Source of the DNA: an uncultured Ruminococcus sp.
Lineage (GTDB): Bacteria > Bacillota > Clostridia > Oscillospirales > Acutalibacteraceae
Direction: 5' to 3'
Length of the DNA stretch: 64,000 nucleotides
NCBI GenBank assembly: GCA_902798755.1
Contig: CADBYC010000003.1
Span: 1-64,000 of the forward strand
In this document: one piece after another, positions 8,845 through 17,580 of the stretch
How positions within the stretch are numbered: the first letter of the stretch is position 1
How the letters are laid out: each line of letters opens with the position of its first letter
Notes under the pieces: model-generated
Database searches by the model: none
What the model saw: the letters and a program-made list of their open reading frames with translations, nothing else
Told to the model about the DNA's origin: nothing
Position numbers and translations under genes: made by a program

Positions 8845-10065
8845 TCAGTCTGATAAGAGCATTGCTTCCTGCTCCAGCTTCACGCGATGTTCCTGCATAT
8901 AGGCTAAACTCTCCTGGCAGTCTGAGAGTTCCTCTTGATTGCTCAGCCTTTGCAGCCGCTCGGCATAATCATCGGCAAATGTCCGGGTAAAGTCACGATA
9001 TCGGATCAATTCTTCGCGTTCCATCCGATACGGCTGTACCGAGGGCAGGATCTCCCTGCGCAAACGCAGCAGCATGCTGAATCCACCGAAGTCGATATCA
9101 CCCCAGTGATACCATGCGCACCCTTTCGGCAGCGCTTCCGCCAGTTTGAGAAACAGCGTTTTCTTCGCGGGACTGTACTGACCGCCGTGGTACACAGCCA
9201 GTTCGTCCTCACCTTGCCGATAGGCGAAATAATTCGCGCGATTCTCGATCGTGATAAGCCTTTTCATGTTTGCGGGCAGCTTGATCCGCGCTTGGTCGAT
9301 CTCGTTTGAATACAGACAAAATCCTTTTTCAAAAGCTCGCATCTCATTCCCGTTCACGATAATATCACCGCGCATTTCCAGCGGCTCAGGGTAACGGGAG
9401 ATACCAACAAATTGCAGCAGCTCCGCGTCCGACATATCGCCGACATATTTACGCAGAACAGAGAGAAGTATCGACTTCAAATGATTCTCAAAATACTTGG
9501 AATCACCGAAACACTTTTCCGAAAAGACCCGCTCCGTAACGGATACGATTGATGCACTGTCGATCAGCCGCAGCATTTGAAACAATGCCTTGCGCTCAGT
9601 CTTGCCCTTTGGCAAGGTTGCGGGAAATCGGAGCTTTTCGCGCATATATTTTACGGTTTGATCGTAATACAAAGCGATCCATTCAGTGCGGATGAGCGCA
9701 CGCTCCCGATCCAGTTCGTGGATGACCGCTGTGATCTGTTCTTTGACGGGGGGTCGATTCGCATACCGATATGCTTCTTCGATATTGTCAGAATTCAGCC
9801 AAACGCACTGTAATATGTGGTTTTCTTCCCCTCTCAGCCACTCAAAAGATATGATCCCTTGTCGGCTTAATGCTGTCACAGCCTCGTTGATAGCTTGTCT
9901 TTTGTGATAATCCTCGATATCATACGCGGGAAAATCGGACCTCTTGTTGCCCACAAGCGACAGCATAACGCGCCGCTCGGGAGCCGTACCGCTTTTATAC
10001 GCGCTTGAGCGCTCATACTTGTCCAGTAAAGCATTGATCAACGCTTTCTCTAAAACATCACTCAT
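8845..10065 (-). CDS. jetD: Wadjet protein JetD (Toprim-like nuclease subunit)
   Basis: The 406-residue protein has an N-terminal DUF3322-like winged-helix region and a C-terminal DUF2220 Toprim-like domain. The motif YHWGDIDFGGF is the metal-binding acidic centre. In Wadjet, JetD cleaves closed circular DNA after loop extrusion by the JetABC SMC complex, which blocks plasmid transformation. The ATG overlaps the jetC stop by 8 bases, and the ribosome site GGAGAGC lies inside jetC, indicating translational coupling. Length and order match known systems. Confidence 0.92.
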   Translation of the reverse strand: MSDVLEKALINALLDKYERSSAYKSGTAPERRVMLSLVGNKRSDFPAYDIEDYHKRQAINEAVTALSRQGIISFEWLRGEENHILQCVWLNSDNIEEAYRYANRPPVKEQITAVIHELDRERALIRTEWIALYYDQTVKYMREKLRFPATLPKGKTERKALFQMLRLIDSASIVSVTERVFSEKCFGDSKYFENHLKSILLSVLRKYVGDMSDAELLQFVGISRYPEPLEMRGDIIVNGNEMRAFEKGFCLYSNEIDQARIKLPANMKRLITIENRANYFAYRQGEDELAVYHGGQYSPAKKTLFLKLAEALPKGCAWYHWGDIDFGGFSMLLRLRREILPSVQPYRMEREELIRYRDFTRTFADDYAERLQRLSNQEELSDCQESLAYMQEHRVKLEQEAMLLSD

Positions 10066-13000
10066 CGAACAGCTCTCCTAATCCCTCTTTATCGAAGCAA
10101 GTCACCTGAGAATGTCTGCCGCTTCTGAGTACTACGATCGTCCTGTCGACCAGCGGAGCGATATCCGCCGCCTTTTCGGTCGGGGTGGACAGGATGACCT
10201 GGAACCCGATCTTTCGGAGCAGCATGATACTTTTCTCGATACGGTCGCCGTCCATCTTGGAAAAGGCTTCGTCAAAGATGATCAGCCGCGGCGTTTTCTC
10301 GCTCCGATTCCTGCCCTTTCCGATATGGTACATCTGGGCAAAGGACGCCAGTACCGCGATATAAAACGGCGTTTGTGTTTCGCCGCCCGACTTCTTGTCG
10401 ATCGTGCGGGACAGCCGCTGTACCTCGCCGTCTTTGTTCTTGACCTCGATATCAAATTCAAGATAGGTTCGGTAATCGGTGAACAGGCTGACTCTCTTTT
10501 CGTAGTCGCTCTGGCTGAGGGCGGTATTTCCCTCGCCTGTCATGATCGAGAACAGCTCGTCGATCTCTTCACGGTATTTTTCGTTGAACTGATTGGTCAT
10601 CAGCGTATAGCCCTGCATCAGCATCTCGTCGGTAATCATTTTATAGAAACGCACATACTCCTTTTTCGCTTCTACCCGAAAGCTGTATGTATCGTCGCCG
10701 AAAGAAGCGGACGATATCGCCAGATTCAGGTCTTTGATCCTGTGTTTTACAGAGCGTATCTTGTCGCTGAGCTTACTGAGGAAATCCTCCTGAAATTCCT
10801 CGAGCGCCTTTTGCTTCGTGTCTTCAATGCGGGACAGATAATCAGGCAAAGTATTTTCGCTGATCAGACAAAGGGCGTCGTCATATTCATGATTATCCTC
10901 TGCCTTTACGTCAAAGCCAGCTTTAAAGCTGTAGTTATACTCTGTCCTCTGGGTGACAAGCATATCACGGAACTTGTCGATCGCGTTCGTTGCCTTGTTC
11001 TTTTCACGGGGAAATGCCTCCGCGATCAGGTGCGCGCTTTTTCTCTTGCTGTACTCAAAGAGATAGCGCGGCTCGCCGTTATCATTCACCCATTCCTCAT
11101 CAAACATTTCACCAAGAACATTCGATACTTCTGAGATCTCTTTTTCGATTTGCGGTATCTTCTCATCCCTCAGAGCTACCAACTGATTGCCGATCTCTCC
11201 TAATGACCGCTGATATTTCTCGATCTGGTGGGACGTTCCTTTCATGTCCTCCTCGATATCGGCTAATTGCTGTCGGAGCAACAGCACATTACTCAGGTCG
11301 AGCGCATCTTTTTCTCTTTTCAGCGTGTCGATCACCTTTTCGTCTTCACGGCTATTGATCAACTCCTGAGCTGTTTCACCGAAGCGTTCCACATCGCCTG
11401 AGCCGAAACAGCTTAGCGTTTTACAGCTTTCCGCGCCGATCTTCAGCGAGGAATACCTATTCAGCCTGTTCTTTTCCTGCGCTGTTTCCTCTCGGATCTG
11501 AGCCAATCTTCGCGTGATCGCGCTCTGTCCGATAGCGGGGCGTTTCCATGACTCGGGATTCATCGCGCGGACCGTATAGTTTTGATACAATAAACCCTCG
11601 TCAGTCACAGAGATCGGATAATCACGGATCCGTTCGGGAGACTCACACTTGCGTACCCTGCCCAGAACGCGATCCAAGAACGCGCGCACATAGGCGTTGT
11701 CGGTCGTAAGCTCCTGCGCCAGACTGTTTTCCTCCGCTTTAGGATGCTTCTGCATGATCTTCTCGATATCGACCACGCCGGTATCATATACCTTCCGCTC
11801 CCGCTTGATACGGTTCAAAACATTGATCGCGAGCTGAACGTATCGCGGCGGAACAATCACATAGAATCGCTGTTTGCCGAGATACCCCTCGATCACGTTA
11901 CGCCACCGATCGCCTTTGATTTCTGCCGCCTCTGCGACGAGCTTCACCTCTGCCCTATCGCCTGTTTTGGCGTGTATCTGCGACAGAATCGCCTGTTTGA
12001 GATCCAGCGCGTTCTGCGGGAACTGAAATCTGCCCTTCTCCAATTCCTGCTGTTCCTCTTTCAGGGATCTCAGCTTTTCTTTGATCGCGCGAACAGCGTC
12101 CGTCAGCTTTGCGTGCAGTACGGTGGCGTCCTCTTTCAGCGCCTCCATCTCATCGATGATCTGTTGAAATTCCTTTTCGGAATAGCTGATGATACTTTCG
12201 GGAGCGGTATCTTCGATCTCACCGAACCGATCGGGGATCCTCTCCATCTCTGTGAGCATACTATCCAAATGGACATTGATAATCTCGTCGTCGATCTCCT
12301 GTGACTCGATCTCACCAACGCGGCTGAGGACGTCGCTCCTTGTCCGCAAAAAACGTGATTGCGTTACATGGATACGCGCGAGCGTTTTCTCGAATTCCTG
12401 CTTTGCCCGATCGATGCGCGCTGTCCTTGCGGCGATCTCGGAGTCGATCTCCTTGAGCCGCCGCTCGGTCTGATTTTCATGGAGCTGCCAATTCAGCTTG
12501 TCGTGCTTGTCTGACAGCACTTGATAGTTTTCTTTATCGAACGCGAGATTTTCCTCGGTATTCCGCAGCTTTTCTTCCGTTGCCGATAAATCGTTTTGCA
12601 ACGATTGCCGTTTTTCCTGAGCTATCTGTTTTTCCGCCCGCTTGATCAGATAGGTATACAGCCTTTCGCTTTCCTTATTCTTTTCTATCTCTTTGTAGGT
12701 ATCAGCGATCTTTTGCAAAGCCGCCTTTTTGCGCTCCAGCTCCTGCGCGGTCTGTTCCAGATTTTTATAACTGCGGATATTCGCCTGCATCGGCGCTATA
12801 TCGACAGCCTGCTCGCTGTCGCAGACAAACTCCGTGATAAACTTCCGGATATTATTATCGGGATTGAAGGCGATCGCTTTTTTGAGCAAATCGCGGAACT
12901 TCGGCCGCAGCGCGCCGAGCATCGCGTATATCTCGTTGCGGTAGCCGACTCCCGATTCGAAGAATTGAGGTTCTTTTACAGCGCCAACTTTAAAAGACTC

Positions 13001-13456
13001 TCTGAGCTTCGCGATCTCCATCGGCACACCGTTTTCGATAAAATGATTTTCGGGGATCTCGCCGTAATAGCGGAAGAACCTCGTGACGATATCTCCGGGC
13101 GAGTACACATCGTAAACGCCGCCAAAGACAAAGCTGCGCTGTTTTTCATCGTCATAAAACTCGACAGCCGTATAGCTTGTGAAGCGGCCCTCTCTCAGAT
13201 AATGAAAGCCTCCCTCGGCGTTGTCGCTGATCTCACCGCACAGATAGCTCGCCAATGTTCGGGCGCTTTTTCCGCTGGCGGATTTATTGAAATACCGTCC
13301 CGCAGTGTCGCCGAACAATACGATCTGCAACGCGTCGATGATCGTCGACTTTCCCGAGGCGTTCACTCCCGTCATAAAATTGAGTTGCTCGAACTCGATC
13401 ATCTGATGGGTGAAATAATGCCAGTTGATCAACAACAGTTTTTTAAGGATCTTCAT
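10058..13456 (-). CDS. jetC: Wadjet protein JetC (MukB/SbcC-like SMC ATPase)
   Basis: About 1132 residues. Walker A lies near residue 30 (GVNASGKSTIIDALQ). A long coiled coil with a central hinge follows. The signature loop KKSGGETQTPF and Walker B RLIIFDEAFSKMDGDR lie near the C-terminus. It is the motor that extrudes DNA loops with JetA (kleisin) and JetB (KITE). I chose the start at 13456 (MKILKKLLLINW) because CGGAGGAAA precedes it; the longer frame to 13495 has no ribosome site. It overlaps the end of jetB by 14 bases. Confidence 0.95.
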   Translation of the reverse strand: MKILKKLLLINWHYFTHQMIEFEQLNFMTGVNASGKSTIIDALQIVLFGDTAGRYFNKSASGKSARTLASYLCGEISDNAEGGFHYLREGRFTSYTAVEFYDDEKQRSFVFGGVYDVYSPGDIVTRFFRYYGEIPENHFIENGVPMEIAKLRESFKVGAVKEPQFFESGVGYRNEIYAMLGALRPKFRDLLKKAIAFNPDNNIRKFITEFVCDSEQAVDIAPMQANIRSYKNLEQTAQELERKKAALQKIADTYKEIEKNKESERLYTYLIKRAEKQIAQEKRQSLQNDLSATEEKLRNTEENLAFDKENYQVLSDKHDKLNWQLHENQTERRLKEIDSEIAARTARIDRAKQEFEKTLARIHVTQSRFLRTRSDVLSRVGEIESQEIDDEIINVHLDSMLTEMERIPDRFGEIEDTAPESIISYSEKEFQQIIDEMEALKEDATVLHAKLTDAVRAIKEKLRSLKEEQQELEKGRFQFPQNALDLKQAILSQIHAKTGDRAEVKLVAEAAEIKGDRWRNVIEGYLGKQRFYVIVPPRYVQLAINVLNRIKRERKVYDTGVVDIEKIMQKHPKAEENSLAQELTTDNAYVRAFLDRVLGRVRKCESPERIRDYPISVTDEGLLYQNYTVRAMNPESWKRPAIGQSAITRRLAQIREETAQEKNRLNRYSSLKIGAESCKTLSCFGSGDVERFGETAQELINSREDEKVIDTLKREKDALDLSNVLLLRQQLADIEEDMKGTSHQIEKYQRSLGEIGNQLVALRDEKIPQIEKEISEVSNVLGEMFDEEWVNDNGEPRYLFEYSKRKSAHLIAEAFPREKNKATNAIDKFRDMLVTQRTEYNYSFKAGFDVKAEDNHEYDDALCLISENTLPDYLSRIEDTKQKALEEFQEDFLSKLSDKIRSVKHRIKDLNLAISSASFGDDTYSFRVEAKKEYVRFYKMITDEMLMQGYTLMTNQFNEKYREEIDELFSIMTGEGNTALSQSDYEKRVSLFTDYRTYLEFDIEVKNKDGEVQRLSRTIDKKSGGETQTPFYIAVLASFAQMYHIGKGRNRSEKTPRLIIFDEAFSKMDGDRIEKSIMLLRKIGFQVILSTPTEKAADIAPLVDRTIVVLRSGRHSQVTCFDKEGLGELFDE

Positions 13457-14075
13457 GTTCTGTTTCCTCCGAAACCCGCATTTCTTCCAGCTCACTGATC
13501 ATCGCGTTGATGCTTTGATTGTCGATCACGTGCAAGATCGTCGGCAGGATCAGTATATTGTTCCCGTCCGCATTCCAGGGAGCGGCTTCCATCTTCTGAA
13601 TGATATTAAAATGCGTGAGCGTTCGCTGGGCGTCGATGCGTTCCTTCTGCTTTGACTTACCGCCTTTGAGCAGTCCGAGCGTTTTCATCTTCTCTACCAC
13701 CGACGAAGTATCGGTTTTCACCACATGGTAGCTGTTCTCATTCTCACGATTCTCCTCATAGATCAGACGACAGATATATAGAAACAGCGTGGTGAAGCGG
13801 TCAAGGCGAAAGCGGTTGTTATCATAATCGCTGATCAAAGACACGATACCGAAATCATCGTCCTTTGACAATCTCCAGCCGATCACCTCAAAATACTCCT
13901 GAAAGACCTCGAACAACCGCATCACGGTATTATAGTCCGAGTTCGGCAAAGTCGTTTCCTCTCCTGCGTCATAGACGAATCGCGCCATATAGGTGTGTGA
14001 CAGCAGATAATTCCCGAGTCGGCGAAATTCGCCCTGCTCATACGACGAGAGCTTTTCATACTGCTCACTCCACAT
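13443..14075 (-). CDS. jetB: Wadjet protein JetB (DUF4194, KITE-like subunit)
   Basis: About 210 residues with the tandem winged-helix, MukE/KITE-like pattern of DUF4194 (SYEQGEFRRLGNYLLSHTY, later GVV-type beta wings). The start at 14075 (MWSEQYEKL) follows AAGGGGGAAAA and overlaps jetA by 11 bases. It bridges the JetA kleisin and the JetC heads. Assignment rests on position between jetA and jetC, size and motif pattern. Confidence 0.88.
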   Translation of the reverse strand: MWSEQYEKLSSYEQGEFRRLGNYLLSHTYMARFVYDAGEETTLPNSDYNTVMRLFEVFQEYFEVIGWRLSKDDDFGIVSLISDYDNNRFRLDRFTTLFLYICRLIYEENRENENSYHVVKTDTSSVVEKMKTLGLLKGGKSKQKERIDAQRTLTHFNIIQKMEAAPWNADGNNILILPTILHVIDNQSINAMISELEEMRVSEETEHEDP

Positions 14076-15471
14076 TCGGTTTTCCCCCTTTATACAGTAC
14101 AAATCTCGGGATACGGTACTGATCTTTCAGCATATAACCGTCTTCCAGCTTTACGCTGTATCCCCGTCGTCCCTTAAAAGCGCTCACTACCGCAAGCAGC
14201 GTCAAAATATAGTCCGTATCATTTTCGACGGGTATATGCTCGCTGCTGACCTGCTTTTGATCATCGGCAAACAAATCCTCCATAAACGACCTCACACGCG
14301 CTTCGGAATAACCGTTTTTCATTTTCTCGGATACAGCCGCCATGATTTCTTCCTCGACGCCGCCGTCTTCGGGCAAGGTCATCGGCGGCGCGTCGATCCG
14401 GCGGCTCCTGATATTCTTGTGCCATAAGGAGCCCTTGTCGATGTAATCCTGCCTGTTCACCTGTATGTGCTCCTGCAGCATGGATGTGACTGCGGTCTCC
14501 CGCTCTCCTTCTGCTTCGGCAAAAGCCTTCATCAGCTCTACCAGTTTCCCTTTGATGCTCTGGTCGGCAGACATCACATACCGTATTTTATCGACCGACT
14601 GCTTCGTCAGACTGCTGTGCTTCAAGTCGATCTCATCCACCAGCTGTCTGATCGCTCGATAGGAATCGACGATCTTCTCGATCGTGTTCAAAATATCCTC
14701 CCGCGCGTCTTCTTCATCGGGATAGTTCTTTGTCACCAGCGCCTTTTGTGTCATCTGCCGCAGAAGATCCTCGTCATAACGCACCTCTGTCAGGATATTG
14801 CAGATCGGTCCCGAATAGCGGGAGAGCGAGTCCATCGTTTTGATCGGGTGATACACGCGGTCTGCTTCTTTCTTATACGCTTCAAAATGGTTTTGCAGCA
14901 AACGGTTCACGTCGCTGTTCTCCCGAATGATCCTCAGATATCCTCGTATGCCGTGATAAAATGTCCTCAGCTCATAATCCAGCTTTTCGGTATTGTTCTT
15001 CGCGATCAAAAGCGCTTCATACATCCTGTCGCGGCTGTCGGTATAGGCTTGGTTCAGCGCCGAATAAGTCGAGAACACCAGTGAGTTATACTCAGCCGCC
15101 CCGTTCCTCGTCAGCTCGTCCAGCATACGCATCACGATGATGGCGTAGGGATAGGGAGTAATAATCTCGGTAAAAGAGCCGTCAAGATACTCGCGCTCGA
15201 TCCAGCGTGTCTTTTCCAAACGATGCTCGATCAGTCTGGCTTTTCCGCGTAAGGAAGTGAACTCAAATTCTTCCGCGTCGTCGCCTTCCTCCATGACATA
15301 CTGCCTGTCCTCCAGCAAAAGCTCCACTTCGGCTAAAAACGCTTTCAGCCGAATGTTGATCTCCGCCTGGAACATTTCATACAGCTTCATCAGCGCGTCG
15401 ACATAGATCTCTCGGTTCGGCGATACCAGCACCGAGAAAAAATCCGCAGGAACCGTCTCAAAAACCTTCAT
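14065..15471 (-). CDS. jetA: Wadjet protein JetA (kleisin-like subunit)
   Basis: 468 residues, mostly helical, matching in size and position the JetA family formerly DUF5716 rather than the DUF3375 version of type I Wadjet. It has an N-terminal winged-helix-like head and long central helices. The ATG at 15471 has GGGGTGG 6 bases upstream. It is the first gene of the jetABCD operon. The 540 bp upstream contain a conserved element shared with two other minus-strand defence operons. Subtype assignment is tentative. Confidence 0.88.
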   Translation of the reverse strand: MKVFETVPADFFSVLVSPNREIYVDALMKLYEMFQAEINIRLKAFLAEVELLLEDRQYVMEEGDDAEEFEFTSLRGKARLIEHRLEKTRWIEREYLDGSFTEIITPYPYAIIVMRMLDELTRNGAAEYNSLVFSTYSALNQAYTDSRDRMYEALLIAKNNTEKLDYELRTFYHGIRGYLRIIRENSDVNRLLQNHFEAYKKEADRVYHPIKTMDSLSRYSGPICNILTEVRYDEDLLRQMTQKALVTKNYPDEEDAREDILNTIEKIVDSYRAIRQLVDEIDLKHSSLTKQSVDKIRYVMSADQSIKGKLVELMKAFAEAEGERETAVTSMLQEHIQVNRQDYIDKGSLWHKNIRSRRIDAPPMTLPEDGGVEEEIMAAVSEKMKNGYSEARVRSFMEDLFADDQKQVSSEHIPVENDTDYILTLLAVVSAFKGRRGYSVKLEDGYMLKDQYRIPRFVLYKGGKPNVE

Positions 15472-15632
15472 TCGTCCACCCCTAACTCCGGTTCATCATC
15501 ACTATCTTATAACTCTTGATGGGCTGTTTTCATACCATCTATAAGCGTTTCTTATCGCTCCCTATACCCCATTAGCAGTATACAGCGTCACATTGACCGC
15601 ATTTCTATTATATCCTGTATTATAATACGAAT

Positions 15633-15710
15633 AAATGCATTCCTGTGTAGAATCTTGTCGATTCAATTTGTAAGTTATGCATCACAAATCATAAACAAAG
15701 TTGTTTACAG
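15633..15710 (-). promoter_or_regulatory. Conserved upstream element, copy A
   Basis: About 75 bp aligning with 19185-19262 at roughly three quarters identity. Shared blocks are AAATGCAT, GTAGAAT-TTGTCGA, TTTGTA and AATCATAAACAAA. The block TAAACAAAGTTGTT recurs at 40294-40307 upstream of a third operon. It sits upstream of a TATAAT box facing jetA. It could be a regulator site, or one of a pair of direct repeats bracketing the nitrilase operon. Confidence 0.5.
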
Positions 15711-15946
15711 CCTATTCAGTAGTTTAACATATGGAATCTACAAATATAGCATCGAGTAATATCACTATTCCAATTGATCAAAATATACATTATTTATTAT
15801 TAATCCAAATTATTGATCCGCCTCATATTTTCAACAATATTAGTTGATTGATGAATACTCATAAACATGGCATTGTCAATCATAATGTTCAGCAATACTT
15901 TGAGTGTTATATATTATTGAGACAACAGACTTTTCAATAAACAAAA

Positions 15947-15980
15947 TCGCGCGAGCGAAAATGACTTTTCTCTCACGCGA
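15947..15980 (-). terminator. Terminator of the 16.0-19.0 kb operon
   Basis: TCGCGCGAG (15947-15955) pairs with CTCACGCGA (15972-15980). On the minus strand the stem is followed by TTTTGTTT. Confidence 0.65.
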
Positions 15981-16010
15981 ATAATGTTCTCAAATGCTGA
16001 TACCAAATTA

Positions 16011-16652
16011 TTATTGCTCATCGTTTTCTTCATCTAACATAGATGAGAAAACACGATAAATATTATTAATACTTTTTTCTGTTTTCAAAAGCATCTCATA
16101 GCATCTCATAGTAATAACCGTCTTCATCTGCTCCTCATTTTCTTCGCAGTAATGCCAAAGGAATTCTATCCAGCTCTTTTTGAAGTTAAAACTGTCACGC
16201 AGCACTACGCTGAAACAGTTTTGAGTATAACGCTTAATCATATAATAATGTACGATTGTGTTTGCAAGTTTAATAAGACGCTCTATCTTATTCTCTTCCA
16301 ACCCCAAATACATATTTATGGTATCCTTTGTTTCAGAATGGAAAACTGTATTATCAAAGATATAAGTCATCTTCTTCTGAAAATCCTCAAATTTCATCGC
16401 TCTTATAAACCGAGTATCCTCAAATGGTTTTAGATCTCGATTCATTCTCTTAATTATAAAGCTTGCAACAGCCTTGTTCTCACATTTTTCTTCAATTTCA
16501 TCCGTTACTGCTTCCTTGCTTTCCCCATTTTTCACCCTGTCTGTAAGGTTATTCAGTTCAGTTTCACATTCTTTTTCATACTGGTAGAAAAGTTCTTCGA
16601 TTTCCTGTTCCGTCATTGTTGAATCTGCATTATTAACCAAAATATCAAACAT
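16011..16652 (-). CDS. Hypothetical protein (213 aa), third gene of the nitrilase operon
   Basis: A 213-residue, highly charged, almost entirely helical protein with acidic N- and C-termini (ending DEENDEQ). No catalytic motif, membrane segment or signal peptide is visible. The ATG follows GAGGTGAATTAA. It lies only 12 bp below the winged-helix gene and ends 30 bp before a terminator, so it is the last gene of the three-gene unit. It may be a structural partner or antitoxin-like regulator of the nitrilase-like protein; that is inference. Confidence 0.75.
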   Translation of the reverse strand: MFDILVNNADSTMTEQEIEELFYQYEKECETELNNLTDRVKNGESKEAVTDEIEEKCENKAVASFIIKRMNRDLKPFEDTRFIRAMKFEDFQKKMTYIFDNTVFHSETKDTINMYLGLEENKIERLIKLANTIVHYYMIKRYTQNCFSVVLRDSFNFKKSWIEFLWHYCEENEEQMKTVITMRCYEMLLKTEKSINNIYRVFSSMLDEENDEQ

Positions 16653-16664
16653 TTAATTCACCTC

Positions 16665-17516
16665 TTAGTATGTTCCTTCATAAGAATAGATATCACTGTC
16701 TTCTTCGTGTATATATGGCAATTCTCTTTTTGCTTCAAATGTATACTGAGTCCAAATACGCACAGCTTTGTAAAGTTTGTTTTTAACATGAGCATCTCTT
16801 GATCTGAACACAGCATCGACCTTATTCTTCAAAATGTTCTTATCGCTTATATCTAGCTCATATAAAGAAGACTGTATCAGTACTGATATCGTATTAGGTT
16901 GATCATTGCGCATTTCATCCGCAATAGAATCCAACATCATTATCATATACTTCGTCGTCAACTTTTCACTGTTCGATTGGTGATTGATGTTGTCAGGCAT
17001 AGCAAGAGCCTTTTTACCCTTCGGTGAAAGTGAATAATAATTTGATCTACCAACCTTATGAACAATGATTAAGTTGTAATTGTCTATCCTACGCATAAAA
17101 TTTGTTAGGGAACTTGCGGACAATCCTAATTGTTTTCGCAATTTAGCTCCGGAAATCTCGCTCTCTTTTGAAATCTCCTTTAATACTGGTCTCAAAATTG
17201 GATAGTCTTTGAACAAGCTCTCATAAGACGCAGCAGTATCTAACGCATTAGATAAGTCGATCACCAAACTCGACAGTGATGTAATTTTCCCAAAAAAGTA
17301 AGATTTTCTATTCAAATCATCATCGAAGTTCAGACTGTTTCTTATGCGTTCAAATTCGTTAGATATTTTCCGAAAATCCTCAACAACTTCATTTACCCTG
17401 TTGTTTGCAATTGCATCTTCGGCATACTTATATAACCCGTTGAAAACAGCCTCAATATAGTTTAAATTTGCATTGACCAAGTTCTTATAGTCAATATAGT
17501 TTGTGAGCGAGTTCAT
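16665..17516 (-). CDS. Winged-helix DNA-binding protein (283 aa)
   Basis: Residues about 105-170 form a MarR/ArsR-type winged helix: SKESEISGAKLRKQLGLSAS is the helix-turn-helix, and IVHKVGRSNYYSLSPKGKK is the wing with the classic Y.LS..G motif. The N-terminal 100 residues and C-terminal 100 residues are helical and unrecognised. GGAGGCTGT precedes the ATG. A possible promoter (TTGCAA-17-TATAAT) lies in the 64 bp between it and the nitrilase-like gene, so it may also be made independently. Likely sensor/repressor or DNA-binding subunit of the operon. Confidence 0.8.
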   Translation of the reverse strand: MNSLTNYIDYKNLVNANLNYIEAVFNGLYKYAEDAIANNRVNEVVEDFRKISNEFERIRNSLNFDDDLNRKSYFFGKITSLSSLVIDLSNALDTAASYESLFKDYPILRPVLKEISKESEISGAKLRKQLGLSASSLTNFMRRIDNYNLIIVHKVGRSNYYSLSPKGKKALAMPDNINHQSNSEKLTTKYMIMMLDSIADEMRNDQPNTISVLIQSSLYELDISDKNILKNKVDAVFRSRDAHVKNKLYKAVRIWTQYTFEAKRELPYIHEEDSDIYSYEGTY

Positions 17517-17580
17517 ACAGCCTCCATCGATTTACGTGTATTATACGTGAAGTATTTGATAATTATAGCATATTCTTATT

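Larger units (their letters stand above)
15472..16010. other. Wadjet leader / intergenic region
   Basis: 539 bp without a gene. It contains two TATAAT-like minus-strand boxes (around 15606-15625), the conserved element at 15633-15710, AT-rich sequence to 15940, and the terminator of the next operon at 15947-15980. Confidence 0.6.

Noticed and set aside
11744-12304. Long antisense frames within jetC
   Set aside because: Shadows of the coding frame in a GC-biased gene, with no start signals of their own.
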